Below are positions 1-8,525 of a stretch of DNA of 64,000 nt, one piece after another. The stretch covers positions 62,001 to 126,000 of the forward strand of contig JAGBVR010000014.1 in NCBI GenBank assembly GCA_017630215.1. The letters run 5' to 3'. This DNA is from Bacteroidales bacterium (GTDB lineage: Bacteria > Bacteroidota > Bacteroidia > Bacteroidales > UBA932). The notes under the pieces were generated by a model, which ran no database searches, was not told the origin of the DNA, and saw only the letters and a list, made by a program, of their open reading frames with translations. Numbering within the stretch: position 1 is the first letter of the stretch; each line of letters starts with the position of its first letter. Made by a program: the position numbers and the translations under genes.

Positions 1-846
1 CTCGGCAAGGAGTTCGACATCCACGGAGGCGGAATGGACCTTCTCTTCCCGCACCACGAATGCGAAATCGCCCAGAACACAGCATCCCGCGGATGCGGCG
101 GTGTGAAGTACTGGATGCACAACAACATGATCACCATCGAGGGAAAGAAGATGGGTAAGTCACTGGGCAACTTCATTACGCTTCCGGAACTGTTTGCAGG
201 CCGTCATGAGAAACTTGCCCAGGCATACACACCGATGACAGTGCGCTTCTTCATCCTACAGGCACATTACCGCGGAACCCTCGACTTCAGCAACGAAGCT
301 TTGCAGGCCGCAGAAAAGGGTCTCAGGAGAATCAATCAGGCTGCCAAGGATCTACGTGCTCTTGCATCGGCTTCCGGTGTGCAGTCGGCTCCAGCCCTTG
401 CTTATGGTGAGTTCGTCAGTGCTGTCGCACCTGCGGTTGTAGACGCATCAAATGCAGAAGTACGTGCACTTGCAGAAGGCGTTTACGAAGCTCTCTGCGA
501 CGACCTCAACACTCCTGTCGCACTCTCGCATATCTTCGACGCAGTACGCATCATCAATACTGTGAAAGATAAGAAGATGACCCTCGACACTTCTGACTAT
601 CAAGCACTTGTAAATCTTTTCGACAATATCGTTGCCGGAGTTCTCGGACTCTGCGACGAGGAAGGTGCAGAAGGCAGCAAGGCAGTCAAGACTATCGACG
701 GCCTCGTGAATATGGTCCTCGAGCAGAGAAAGGCTGCAAAGGCTGCAAAGGACTGGGCGACAAGTGACAGGATTCGTGACGACTTGAAGGCTTTGGGAGT
801 CCAGATCAAGGATACCAAGGACGGCACCGAGTGGACTTTAGAGTAA
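1..846 (+). CDS. cysS: Cysteinyl-tRNA synthetase, 3' part
   Basis: The frame is open from base 1, so the gene begins outside the window; 281 C-terminal residues are present. It charges tRNA-Cys with cysteine in the cytoplasm. Seen: the HGGGMDLLFPHHECEIAQ block, which carries zinc-site His/Glu residues typical of CysRS, and the class I signature as KMGKSLGN, in which Gly replaces the usual first Ser of KMSKS. The rest is the helical DALR anticodon-binding region. The HIGH motif lies upstream of the window. I regard KMGKS as a lineage variant rather than damage, because the flanking residues are intact. Confidence 0.97.
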   Translation, partial: LGKEFDIHGGGMDLLFPHHECEIAQNTASRGCGGVKYWMHNNMITIEGKKMGKSLGNFITLPELFAGRHEKLAQAYTPMTVRFFILQAHYRGTLDFSNEALQAAEKGLRRINQAAKDLRALASASGVQSAPALAYGEFVSAVAPAVVDASNAEVRALAEGVYEALCDDLNTPVALSHIFDAVRIINTVKDKKMTLDTSDYQALVNLFDNIVAGVLGLCDEEGAEGSKAVKTIDGLVNMVLEQRKAAKAAKDWATSDRIRDDLKALGVQIKDTKDGTEWTLE

Positions 847-879
847 AACAATCGGAAACTGCTGCATTGCAGTCTGATT

Positions 880-1254
880 ATGGATATGAGATTTTTAGGT
901 AACATATTATGGCTGATCCTGGGAGGTCTGGTGATCAGCCTTTATTATGCCTTTATGGCAATATTATTCTGTATCACCATCATAGGGATACCATTCGGTG
1001 TACAGCTGTTCAAGATGGCAGGACTCTCCCTATGGCCATTCGGCCGGGATATCCGCCCAGGATCAAATGACGGCGGCTGCCTGTCCATCCTGATGAACAT
1101 CATCTGGATTCTCTTTGGAGGAATCGAGATCGCTACGATCCATTTAGGGTTCGGCATCTTCTGCTGCCTGACCATTGTCGGCATTCCTTTCGGAGTGCAG
1201 CATTTCAAGATGACCCTGCTGGCACTTATCCCGTTCGGTAAAGAAATTTCATAG
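880..1254 (+). CDS. YccF-family inner membrane protein
   Basis: A 124-residue protein with two copies of the YccF-type repeat: a hydrophobic segment ending in TIIGIPFGVQLFKM (about residues 34-47) and a second ending in TIVGIPFGVQHFKM (about 97-110). The internal duplication and paired membrane segments define the YccF (DUF307) family, whose biochemical role is not established. It begins 33 bases after cysS and may be co-transcribed with it and with the exonuclease gene 30 bases downstream. The start could also be the second Met (886); the difference is two residues. Confidence 0.85.
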   Translation: MDMRFLGNILWLILGGLVISLYYAFMAILFCITIIGIPFGVQLFKMAGLSLWPFGRDIRPGSNDGGCLSILMNIIWILFGGIEIATIHLGFGIFCCLTIVGIPFGVQHFKMTLLALIPFGKEIS

Positions 1255-1284
1255 CATCTCAGATGCAGTTTTATAGAGAAAATC

Positions 1285-2043
1285 ATGTACAAATTCATTT
1301 CTTGGAATGTTAACGGCCTGAGGGCTGTATGCGGAAAGGGTTTCGCAGATATTTTTGCCGAGCTGGATGCGGACTTCTTCTGTCTGCAGGAGACTAAGCT
1401 CCAGGAAGGGCAGATAGACCTGGAGTTTCCCGGATATAAATCATATTGGAACTATGCCGAGAAGAAGGGCTATTCGGGAACGGCAATATACACCAGACAT
1501 GAGCCGATGTCGGTGAGTTATGGAATCGGAGTCGACGAGCACGATCACGAAGGACGCGTAGTGACATTGGAGATGGAGGATTTCTATCTTGTGTGCGTGT
1601 ACGTACCTAATTCACAGGATGGTCTCAAGAGACTTGATTACAGGATGACCTGGGAGGATGACTTCAGAGCCTATCTCTGCGGGCTCTCCCAGAAAAAGGG
1701 GGTCATAGTATGCGGTGACCTGAACGTAGCACATAAGGAAATTGACCTTAAGAATCCTAAATCGAACAGAATGAACGCCGGATTCACTGATCAGGAACGC
1801 GCTCAGTTCACAAACCTCCTCGACTCAGGATTCATTGACACCTTCAGATATTTCTATCCGGATCAGACAGACATCTATTCATGGTGGTCATATCGTTTCC
1901 AGGCCCGCCAGAAGAATGCGGGGTGGCGTATTGACTATTTCGTAGTTTCGGAAAGTCTCAGAGACAGACTGGAGGGAGCTAAGATCCACACCGAGATATT
2001 CGGGTCAGATCACTGCCCTGTGGAACTGACCATATCCCGCTAA
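1285..2043 (+). CDS. xth: Exodeoxyribonuclease III (AP endonuclease)
   Basis: A 252-residue protein of the exonuclease III / ExoA family, which cuts the backbone at abasic sites and trims 3' ends in base excision repair. Seen: SWNVNGLRAV at the N-terminus (metal-binding Asn8), LQETKLQ with catalytic Glu36, GDLNVAHKEIDL, and GSDHCPVEL with the catalytic Asp-His pair near the end. The length is normal for the family. A strong hairpin about 110 bases after the stop probably ends transcription. Confidence 0.96.
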   Translation: MYKFISWNVNGLRAVCGKGFADIFAELDADFFCLQETKLQEGQIDLEFPGYKSYWNYAEKKGYSGTAIYTRHEPMSVSYGIGVDEHDHEGRVVTLEMEDFYLVCVYVPNSQDGLKRLDYRMTWEDDFRAYLCGLSQKKGVIVCGDLNVAHKEIDLKNPKSNRMNAGFTDQERAQFTNLLDSGFIDTFRYFYPDQTDIYSWWSYRFQARQKNAGWRIDYFVVSESLRDRLEGAKIHTEIFGSDHCPVELTISR

Positions 2044-2152
2044 ACGCCTACCCGTCTGACAATTATGTAAAACACCTGCTGCACTTGGATAGATGCATCT
2101 TTGATAAAGCGCTATGCAGCAGACATTTATGGAATACATGGCAATCTGATGC

Positions 2153-2189
2153 AATAACGGGACATCGATTTCTTCGATGTCCCGTTATT
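2153..2189 (+). terminator. 16-bp perfect hairpin downstream of xth
   Basis: The arms AATAACGGGACATCGA (2153-2168) and TCGATGTCCCGTTATT (2174-2189) pair perfectly around a 5-base loop. It lies between the convergent xth and GNAT genes and can serve both strands. No long T-run follows, so the termination role is inferred from position. Confidence 0.6.
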
Positions 2190-2279
2190 GAACCATAACC
2201 CTATTATTAACAACTAAACTAACCGTTACCTGACATTTTGCAAAGCCTGTGCCAAACTGTCATAGATCAGAAAATTTTG

Positions 2280-2531
2280 TCAATAACCGTGTTTTTCCAG
2301 CCAGGCGAGAGCATAAGAACAGGTAGCCTTGCACCCTAGGCCCTGTTTGTCCGCGTAATCATACGCAGCCTTTACCAATTCACCGGCAATCCCCCGACCT
2401 TTCAAGGGGCCGGGAACAAATGTACGCACGACCACAAAGTCACCTTCACGGATGACATATTCCACGAGAGCAGTATGACCATCGAGATAGGTTTCGAAAC
2501 GGTTTTCGTCTTTAAGGTGATTGATCTTCAT
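2280..2531 (-). CDS. Small GNAT-fold N-acetyltransferase (YidJ/YjdJ type)
   Basis: An 83-residue single-domain protein. The segment VVRTFVPGPLKGRGIAGELVKAAYDYADKQGL contains the acyl-CoA binding loop GRGIAGEL expected of GNAT folds, followed by the pattern typical of the short acetyltransferases often annotated as YidJ. The substrate is unknown. It starts 44 bases after the stop of the flippase-like gene and probably shares its transcript. Confidence 0.82.
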   Translation of the reverse strand: MKINHLKDENRFETYLDGHTALVEYVIREGDFVVVRTFVPGPLKGRGIAGELVKAAYDYADKQGLGCKATCSYALAWLEKHGY

Positions 2532-2575
2532 AAATTGTCTTTAAGGCCTGAACTCCAAAACAAATGCTATCCTAT

Positions 2576-3586
2576 CTATTTCCTGAAAGCTTCATATGCG
2601 TAGGAACCTACTCCGAATATGATCTGGGTAACGGCCTGTGAAGTGTGCGAGAGGGTCGCATAAATGATACCCATTTCCATAGGGATTCCATAGATGCCCG
2701 CCAAAGCCAGGGAAATGATGAAATGAAAGGCGCCGATACCGCCGGGAACAGGCACAGCAAAGCCGAGACCTCCCACGAGAGACAGGAAAAGAGCGTCAAT
2801 GATGGTCAGGTCAGCCAGAAATGGTGCAGCCCAGACTGTACTTGCAGCCATAAACCAGTAAGTCAGCCAAATAAGTGCGGTATAGGCGAAGAAAAGCCAT
2901 TTCTGCTGCATTTTCAGACAGCTGGAGAATCCTTGAAGGAGACCTCTGAATATATCCCACACCTTTCTGCATAATCTATTAGACCTTCTGAAACGCCATA
3001 ACAGATAACTTCCGCATGCTGCACCCATAACAAGAACCGCAACAATCCACCACACACTGAAATCCAGCCTTTGAGCCATTGGCGTCCATATCTGCTCCAC
3101 GAAGAATCCACCAAAACGTTCGAAACCTCCGACCACTACGACAGCCAGCAGAAGAAGCATGACAAGAAGCTCCCAGCTACGCTCCAGCACCACTGTTCCA
3201 AGCACTTTGTCATATGAAGCCTTCTTATGCTCGGGATGTTTGAAGTCCTCCGGAAGCGACCTTCTTGTAATCACTCCGCAGCGGACGAGCTCTCCTAGAC
3301 GGGGAAATACGAAATTCGATATATTGCCGATATTGACACCGTTGAATGTCGTAATGCGGGTAATGCTGTCATCGATCGGGATAAGAAGTCTGCGCCAGCG
3401 CAAAGCCCTGAGCCAGAATGCCAAAGCTCCAGCGGCCATTGAAAGGATGATATATCCCCAGCGGCATCCCTTCAGTCCCGCAACAAAATCAGCCCATTCC
3501 ACCTCTCTGAAGGAGAAATAAAGAAGAAGAGCTGCCAGAAGAGCTGAAAGCAGATATTTGAGTATTTTCGTGAACTTTTTATTCAT
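2576..3586 (-). CDS. YbhN/UPF0104-type flippase-like membrane protein
   Basis: About 336 residues with many transmembrane segments, belonging to the lysylphosphatidylglycerol synthase transmembrane-domain family (UPF0104/AglD-like). Seen: an N-terminal TM helix (KYLLSALLAALLLYF), the family hallmark NFVFPRLGELVRCGVI near residue 90, and a late VGGLGFAVPVPGGIGAFHF block. Members are linked to lipid or glycolipid handling in membranes; the substrate here is unknown. I choose the Met at 3586 (MNKKFTKILKYLL) because the longer frame to 3670 adds a non-membrane leader that runs up to the start of the divergent kinase gene. Confidence 0.85.
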   Translation of the reverse strand: MNKKFTKILKYLLSALLAALLLYFSFREVEWADFVAGLKGCRWGYIILSMAAGALAFWLRALRWRRLLIPIDDSITRITTFNGVNIGNISNFVFPRLGELVRCGVITRRSLPEDFKHPEHKKASYDKVLGTVVLERSWELLVMLLLLAVVVVGGFERFGGFFVEQIWTPMAQRLDFSVWWIVAVLVMGAACGSYLLWRFRRSNRLCRKVWDIFRGLLQGFSSCLKMQQKWLFFAYTALIWLTYWFMAASTVWAAPFLADLTIIDALFLSLVGGLGFAVPVPGGIGAFHFIISLALAGIYGIPMEMGIIYATLSHTSQAVTQIIFGVGSYAYEAFRK

Positions 3587-3637
3587 ATATATACTATGCC
3601 GCTGAAGTACAGGCTGCAAATTTATCCAATTATTTGC

Positions 3638-3645
3638 TAACTTTG
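3638..3645 (+). promoter_or_regulatory. Putative -7 box for the kinase operon
   Basis: TAACTTTG matches the Bacteroidetes -7 consensus TAnnTTTG, 27 bases upstream of the ATG at 3673. I see no clear -33 TTG at the right distance, so the call is moderate. Confidence 0.45.
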
Positions 3646-3672
3646 TCGGGTTTATAACTAAAATGAACAACT

Positions 3673-4671
3673 ATGGCGTCGATTTTAGGAATTGGAAATG
3701 CATTGACAGATATTCTGGCCGTCCTTCCGGACGATAAATTTCTGAAGGAGTTCCACCTTCCGAAAGGAAGCATGCAGCACGTGGACATGGAGACTGGAGA
3801 CAAGATATGGAAGACACTCAAGCCGATGGGAGTACAGCTCGTGGCAGGAGGTTCGGCCGCCAACACCATCACCGGTACTGCTATCTTCGGAATGGAATCC
3901 GGCTTCATCGGAAAGGTCGGAGACGACGACCTGGGTCACCTATTCAAGAGCGATCAGGAACAATACGGTATCAAGTCAATGCTCCTTAAGGGAGTCCACT
4001 CATCCGGAAGGGCAATGGTATTCATCACAGCACCGAATGCCGAGAGAACATTCGCCGTATATCTGGGAGCGGCCCTGGAACTGGTACCCGAGGACTTGAA
4101 ACCGGAGTATTTCGAAGGATATGATTATTTCCACATCGAGGGATATCTGGTTCAGAACCAGGCCACTATCCGCCGTGCAGTGGAATTGGCCAAGGCTGCA
4201 GGATGTATAATTTCAATCGACATGGCGTCATATAATGTGGTCGAATCGAACGATGCATTCCTGCATGATATTGTCGAGAATTACGTCGACATTGTCTTTG
4301 CCAATGAAACAGAAGCAAAGTCTTTCACAAAGCTGGAGCCACGGGAAGCTTTGGACGAAATTGCCAAATCATGCAAAATCGCGGTAGTGAAGGTAGGCAA
4401 GGACGGATCAATGGTCAAGAGCGGTGACGAATACCATTTCATCGAGGCTTGGCCGGCAAGTCCGGTTGACGCTACCGGCGCCGGAGACACATATGCGGCA
4501 GGCTTCCTATATGCTCACTCGCTTGGCATGCCTCTCAAGGTATGCGGAGAGGTCGGTTCAATCATAGCTGCGAAGGTCGTGGAGATCGTCGGCACAAAGA
4601 TTGACATCCCGCGTTGGAAGGCAGCCAAGAAAGAAATCCGCGAGCTCATCGCAGCCAATACAACAGAATAA
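3673..4671 (+). CDS. PfkB-family kinase, adenosine-kinase-like
   Basis: A 332-residue ribokinase/PfkB-fold kinase. Seen: the first signature GGSAANTITGTAIFG (about residues 57-71), and the second signature VDATGAGDTYAAGFLY (about 265-280) with the anion-hole Gly-Ala-Gly and catalytic Asp. The family phosphorylates sugars or nucleosides; the overall sequence resembles the adenosine-kinase-like Bacteroidetes group, but the substrate cannot be fixed by eye. It begins a tight operon with the DUF6913-like gene (2 bases later) and the DUF368 gene. Confidence 0.88.
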   Translation: MASILGIGNALTDILAVLPDDKFLKEFHLPKGSMQHVDMETGDKIWKTLKPMGVQLVAGGSAANTITGTAIFGMESGFIGKVGDDDLGHLFKSDQEQYGIKSMLLKGVHSSGRAMVFITAPNAERTFAVYLGAALELVPEDLKPEYFEGYDYFHIEGYLVQNQATIRRAVELAKAAGCIISIDMASYNVVESNDAFLHDIVENYVDIVFANETEAKSFTKLEPREALDEIAKSCKIAVVKVGKDGSMVKSGDEYHFIEAWPASPVDATGAGDTYAAGFLYAHSLGMPLKVCGEVGSIIAAKVVEIVGTKIDIPRWKAAKKEIRELIAANTTE

Positions 4672-4673
4672 TT

Positions 4674-5213
4674 ATGTTCGATTCAATACTGAAAATATTC
4701 CGCAGGAAGAGACTGGCGAAGTTCGCCAGCAATGTACCTACAGGTTTCCTTCCATTGTCAGCAATATCATCAGCCAACGTCGTTATCGACGTGGAAGAGC
4801 CTGGTTTTGACCAGCTTAAAGACGACATTCTTGCCTGGGGAAAACAGGTGGGACTGAAGGTGAACATCTATTTTTTCGACTTCAGGAAAATCGGCAAGGA
4901 CGAGCTCCTGCTGACCAGCATACAGACCACTATCATAAAGAAAGAACTAGACTGGCTCGGAATGCCGGATTTCAGCAAGATCGGCAACCTGCTTTATGAG
5001 CCGAGCGATCTTTTCATTTCAATGGTGGACAATGGCGACTTCCCTATCCAATTCCTGAGCAAGTGTTCTAAAGCCCGTTTCAAGATAGGTAGATATGACT
5101 TCGACGGACATGCCTACGATATGGTGATATCCGGCAGTCCGACAGAAGATTTGATTTCGGATTCCCGAAAAATATTTGCAGCTATAAAAGATTTTCTAAC
5201 CAAGGTAAGATGA
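4674..5213 (+). CDS. DUF6913-like conserved hypothetical protein
   Basis: A 179-residue soluble protein, MFDSILKIFRRKR at the start, with no catalytic motif that I can recognise. It resembles a Bacteroidetes family annotated DUF6913. I choose the ATG at 4674, 2 bases after the kinase stop; the longer open frame to 4614 overlaps the kinase gene. Its stop overlaps the next start as ATGA at 5210-5213, which suggests translational coupling to the DUF368 membrane protein. Confidence 0.75.
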   Translation: MFDSILKIFRRKRLAKFASNVPTGFLPLSAISSANVVIDVEEPGFDQLKDDILAWGKQVGLKVNIYFFDFRKIGKDELLLTSIQTTIIKKELDWLGMPDFSKIGNLLYEPSDLFISMVDNGDFPIQFLSKCSKARFKIGRYDFDGHAYDMVISGSPTEDLISDSRKIFAAIKDFLTKVR

Positions 5214-6178
5214 AAGGATTCTGGAAAAATATAATTGTGATTGTAAAAGGTGCCTGCATGGGAGCGGCAGATGTCATCCCCGGTGTATCAGGAGGTACAA
5301 TAGCCTTCATTATGGGGATATACGACGAATTTGTCAGTTCACTTGCATCATTCAACGGTGAGGCACTGCGATTATTGTTCAAGGGACAGTTTTCTGCCTT
5401 CTGGAAACACATAAACGGCAGCTTTCTTCTCTCTCTCGTCGCTGGAATCGGAATCAGCATCATCACCCTTGCCGGACTCATGCAGATGCTCCTGAGCGAC
5501 TTCCCCATCCAGACTTGGGCCTTCTTCTTCGGTCTGATTGTCGCATCATCGATATTCATCATCCGCGGAATCTCCGGATGGAAACTACGCGAAGGGATTA
5601 TGCTTATCTTCGGCATTTTATTGGGAGCCGTTGTATGCACACTCTCACCAACCCAGACTCCAGAGGGATTGTGGTTCATCTTTCTAAGCGGCGCATTGGC
5701 CATCTGTGCGATGATTCTTCCCGGAATCTCCGGCAGCTTCATCCTGCTTATCCTGGGCAAATACGAATATGTTCTTGGTGCAATCTCCGGTCTTGCAGCA
5801 GGAAATGACCCCGGTGGAAACCTATTGATTCTCGGAGTATTCGGACTTGGTGCCATCATCGGCATTCTCGCTTTTTCCCGTTTCCTCCACTGGCTCCTCG
5901 CCCGCAGGCAGAAAGAAACAATGATAGTCCTTGCCGGCTTCATCATCGGTTCCCTTGTCAAAATCTGGCCTTGGAGCAACGCTGAAGCGATCGTCCTCTC
6001 ACAGTTCCCAGAACTTGCTTCCCACGGAGAAATGCTCCCTGCCGAAATCGTCAGCCAGTATATGGCATCGGCCGATATGCATATCGGAGGAGCTATTATC
6101 TTTGCACTTATCGGTTTCTGTCTTGTCACAGGAATCGAAATGGCAGGCAAGCTCGCTTCACATAAAAAAACGGCATAA
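5210..6178 (+). CDS. DUF368 polytopic membrane protein
   Basis: A 322-residue integral membrane protein. The N-terminal block VKGACMGAADVIPGVSGGTIAFIMGIYDEF is the DUF368 hallmark, and a related block ILPGISGSFILLILGKYEY occurs near residue 170, which points to an internal repeat. DUF368 proteins are candidate undecaprenyl-phosphate or related lipid translocases (family knowledge). The 4-base overlap with the upstream gene indicates operon membership. Confidence 0.9.
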   Translation: MKGFWKNIIVIVKGACMGAADVIPGVSGGTIAFIMGIYDEFVSSLASFNGEALRLLFKGQFSAFWKHINGSFLLSLVAGIGISIITLAGLMQMLLSDFPIQTWAFFFGLIVASSIFIIRGISGWKLREGIMLIFGILLGAVVCTLSPTQTPEGLWFIFLSGALAICAMILPGISGSFILLILGKYEYVLGAISGLAAGNDPGGNLLILGVFGLGAIIGILAFSRFLHWLLARRQKETMIVLAGFIIGSLVKIWPWSNAEAIVLSQFPELASHGEMLPAEIVSQYMASADMHIGGAIIFALIGFCLVTGIEMAGKLASHKKTA

Positions 6179-6221
6179 TCATTGAAATGCAGTCCGGTAA
6201 CGAACTCAGACAGACTGCATT

Positions 6222-6620
6222 ATGAAGAAAATTCACTTATTGGGACTTACTGTCCTCCTTGTGCTTTCCGGAGCAAACTCATGCATATTTGAAGCTCCCG
6301 GCGATCGTTTCTACAGAACCCTCTGGAACTCCACCCAAGTCCCCCTCGGCCCCCTGGACATAGAAGAACTCACTCTGGAATTTCTTTGTGGGGAACGAGT
6401 CACTGTTAAAGATGGTTCCGGTACCATCATCGCACACGGCACCTATTCCCCCGACGGCAACATAGCTGTGCTTTGTGAAGTCACTGCCGTAATAGACGAG
6501 ACTACAGTCAGCTTTATGGAAGCCCACAGGAACGGCGACACACTGTTTCTTTTATGGAGACCGGACGGAATGCTGACTCCTTTTACCACAGCAATGGAAA
6601 GAAGGTCATCGTACGAATGA
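6222..6620 (+). CDS. Small predicted secreted protein or lipoprotein
   Basis: A 132-residue protein with an N-terminal signal peptide, MKKIHLLGLTVLLVLSGANSC. The Cys at residue 21 could be lipidated, but the preceding residues make a weak lipobox. The rest is short beta-rich sequence (GSGTIIAHGTYSPDGNIAVL and similar), suggesting a small barrel or sandwich. I do not recognise the family. It stands alone, 43 bases after the DUF368 gene. Confidence 0.6.
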   Translation: MKKIHLLGLTVLLVLSGANSCIFEAPGDRFYRTLWNSTQVPLGPLDIEELTLEFLCGERVTVKDGSGTIIAHGTYSPDGNIAVLCEVTAVIDETTVSFMEAHRNGDTLFLLWRPDGMLTPFTTAMERRSSYE

Positions 6621-6741
6621 CCCAACCCTTTATCATTCTCTTCTGTTTCGAAAGCACAAAAAGAAACATTTCCATTCTTTCGATCATCATTCTTCGATCC
6701 CAAAGAACAAATAAGGCTATTTCCGTGTTTTTGTGGACAGG

Positions 6742-6802
6742 AGCGGCACAAAGCAGGCGAAGCCGCCCTTGGGTTGAGCTGCGTAGCCTGCTTTGGGCTG
6801 CC
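6742..6802. repeat. Imperfect long palindrome in a non-coding gap
   Basis: CACAAAGCAGGCGAAGCC pairs with GTAGCCTGCTTTGGGCTG around a 10-20 base centre, giving about 20 imperfect pairs. It lies in the 490-base gap 6621-7109, which otherwise shows no gene; only a tRNA promoter follows near its end. It could be a terminator for the upstream gene or a short dispersed palindromic element. Confidence 0.4.
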
Positions 6803-7029
6803 GAATTTCATATATTCCTGCAGTGGTACTTTCTGTAAGGTTGACAGTAGCGTCGGAACACGAAAGTGCTTAGACGCGCACCCACGCTCATGATTTCCTT
6901 AATTTTGCCCGTTTACCAATACCGTGGGCACAAGTTTCAGTACATACATGTACCCACGCTCCTTTTAGAGACATAGAGTAAGTAAAGCATCTAAAGCTTA
7001 AATAAAACGGATTTGATCTAAACATTTTA

Positions 7030-7059
7030 TTGCAAATCCAAAAATAATCACTATCTTTG
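7030..7059 (+). promoter_or_regulatory. Promoter of tRNA-Arg
   Basis: TTG at 7030-7032 and TATCTTTG at 7052-7059 are separated by 19 bases, an excellent match to the Bacteroidetes -33/-7 promoter. The predicted transcript starts near 7066, about 45 bases before the mature tRNA. Confidence 0.7.
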
Positions 7060-7109
7060 TGGCCACTTTTGACATCAGTACCACTTTTATCAAAAGTAAA
7101 ATACGAATC

Positions 7110-7183
7110 GGTTCGGTAGCTCAGTTGGATAGAGCAACAGCCTTCTAAGCTGTGGGTCTTGGGTTCGAATCCCAACCGAATCA
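7110..7183 (+). tRNA. tRNA-Arg (anticodon UCU)
   Basis: A full cloverleaf can be folded by eye. The acceptor stem GGTTCGG pairs with CCGAATC, including one G-U pair; the D arm is GCTCAGTTGGATAGAGC; the anticodon stem ACAGC/GCTGT encloses CTTCTAA, giving anticodon TCT; the T arm carries GGTTCGAATCC. The discriminator base is A, and CCA is not encoded (CAC follows). The tRNA reads AGA/AGG. It marks the left edge of the accessory island, but I found no copy of its 3' end elsewhere that would prove an attachment site. Confidence 0.96.
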
Positions 7184-7187
7184 CACT

Positions 7188-7222
7188 AAACGCCATTCTA
7201 GATATCTAGGATGGCGTTTTTG
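7188..7222 (+). terminator. Intrinsic terminator after tRNA-Arg
   Basis: AACGCCAT and ATGGCGTT pair around an inner, partly self-complementary TCTAGATATCTAGG segment and are followed by TTTTGTTT. A classical stem plus T-run. Confidence 0.8.
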
Positions 7223-7507
7223 TTTATTCTTTCCCCACATTTTCCCCACACGCAAATTTGTTAGTCCATTGATTTTATTACTTTTGTGAAAGTGAGCCAC
7301 CAATTCACATCTTTAATTGTCTATTAGAAAGTATCTTTCCTCTTGATACTTCTTTTCATCAATTTGAATATCCGGTTTCTGAACCATATTATAACACTTT
7401 ATGCCTCGCAGCAGTTAATACTAACTATTTTCTCAAAGTTACTAAACATTTTCCGGTTCTCCCAAAGCTTTCAAAGCCATAAAACAGAAGAATTTACCCC
7501 ATTATGA

Positions 7508-7545
7508 CTCCACCCCCGCCACAGCTACTTGTGGCAGGGGTGGAG
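7508..7545 (-). terminator. Hairpin downstream of the BRO-N gene
   Basis: A 16-pair stem: CTCCACCCCCGCCACA (7508-7523) against TGTGGCAGGGGTGGAG (7530-7545) with a 6-base loop. Its single mismatch becomes a G-U pair in minus-strand RNA, favouring a role for the minus-strand gene that ends at 7588. No U-run follows. The rest of the gap 7223-7587 shows no gene. Confidence 0.55.
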
Positions 7546-7587
7546 CGATAATTTCAATAGAATAAATTTGTGGATGTGTAGAGTATG

Positions 7588-8454
7588 TTACTGCTCATCC
7601 TCCAGATCCAGCTTCGGCTGCTGCGACTCAAGATATTGTTTCATGCTTAGTGAGCTTACAACTTTCTTCCCCGTTTGCTCTTCGAAAGCCTCCTTTGCCA
7701 CGCGGGCAACAGAGCCGCCTCTTTCCGCAACTCTTGCATGTTCGCTCATCGTCTGAGGATGCTCCTCCTTGGTGATATTTGTAGTGGTCAACTCAGCCAG
7801 CATATTCATTACAAGTTCTTCGTTGGTCATGTTATCACGCAAGTTCTCCTGATGCAGCCCTTTAAGATTCTTGTATTCCCTGGCAGTCAGACCAGCCCAT
7901 GCCTGATAGATGATATCCGTAAGAGTAGCATAACCTACACCCTCTTCAACATTATGAGCCTTCCACTGGTCCGTAAGATCCTTACGGATTTCGATACTTT
8001 TAAGGCGCTGATTAATCCAATTGTCGGAATATCCGAGACGTTTATAGTCCATAAGAGATTGCTGGATTCCGAGTTCCGGGTCCTGCATTTGCTTGATTCT
8101 TTCGGCTCCCACCTCAGCCAGCCAACGCTTTATTGGCTCTGCTTTTTTGGAAGGAATTGACTGCACCAAACGTAGCATCTGTTCCAAATCAGCCACATCA
8201 GAATAACGTAATTTGCCGTCCGCAGCCCTCAATTTCAACTGGTGACAATTTGTCACCGTTTCATTCCCCTCCGAAACCAAACGCTGTTTCAGTTTATTCC
8301 AGTACTTTCGAGCAGTATGATAATCCTTACTTTCCGTAAGAATCTGTACAATATCAATAATGCAGAAATACCACTTTTCCCGCACCTCATCCCAGACCGT
8401 CCTGATCTGCTTCTCTTCAAAAATCTTTAATTCCTGCATTGTCATAACGTTCAA
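7588..8454 (-). CDS. BRO-N domain protein (antirepressor/DinD-like)
   Basis: A 288-residue protein. The N-terminus IRTVWDEVREKWYFCIIDIVQILTES is the BRO-N fold found in prophage antirepressors and DinD-like proteins, and continues to about residue 110 (KAEPIKRWLAEVGAERI). The C-terminal half, with the conserved KAHNVEEGVGYATLTDIIYQAWAGLTAREYK, is the region shared by these Bacteroidetes proteins. Such proteins are associated with phages and mobile elements; the molecular function is not defined. It may be the last gene of the minus-strand cassette that starts with the RNA ligase (71 bases from the preceding gene), or have its own promoter. Confidence 0.82.
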   Translation of the reverse strand: MNVMTMQELKIFEEKQIRTVWDEVREKWYFCIIDIVQILTESKDYHTARKYWNKLKQRLVSEGNETVTNCHQLKLRAADGKLRYSDVADLEQMLRLVQSIPSKKAEPIKRWLAEVGAERIKQMQDPELGIQQSLMDYKRLGYSDNWINQRLKSIEIRKDLTDQWKAHNVEEGVGYATLTDIIYQAWAGLTAREYKNLKGLHQENLRDNMTNEELVMNMLAELTTTNITKEEHPQTMSEHARVAERGGSVARVAKEAFEEQTGKKVVSSLSMKQYLESQQPKLDLEDEQ

Positions 8455-8468
8455 TTTTTAATCTCATA

Positions 8469-8476
8469 CAAAGCTA
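8469..8476 (-). promoter_or_regulatory. Possible -7 box upstream of the BRO-N gene
   Basis: The minus-strand sequence TAGCTTTG fits TAnnTTTG, 15 bases upstream of the ATG at 8454. No convincing -33 element is seen. Confidence 0.3.
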
Positions 8477-8525
8477 ACAATAAATCCTCACATTTTATAA
8501 CGAGCCCACATTTTGCATACCGGCC

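Noticed and set aside
140..170. KMGKS in CysRS as a loss-of-function change
   Set aside because: The surrounding signature is intact and the second Lys-Ser is present; more likely a lineage variant.
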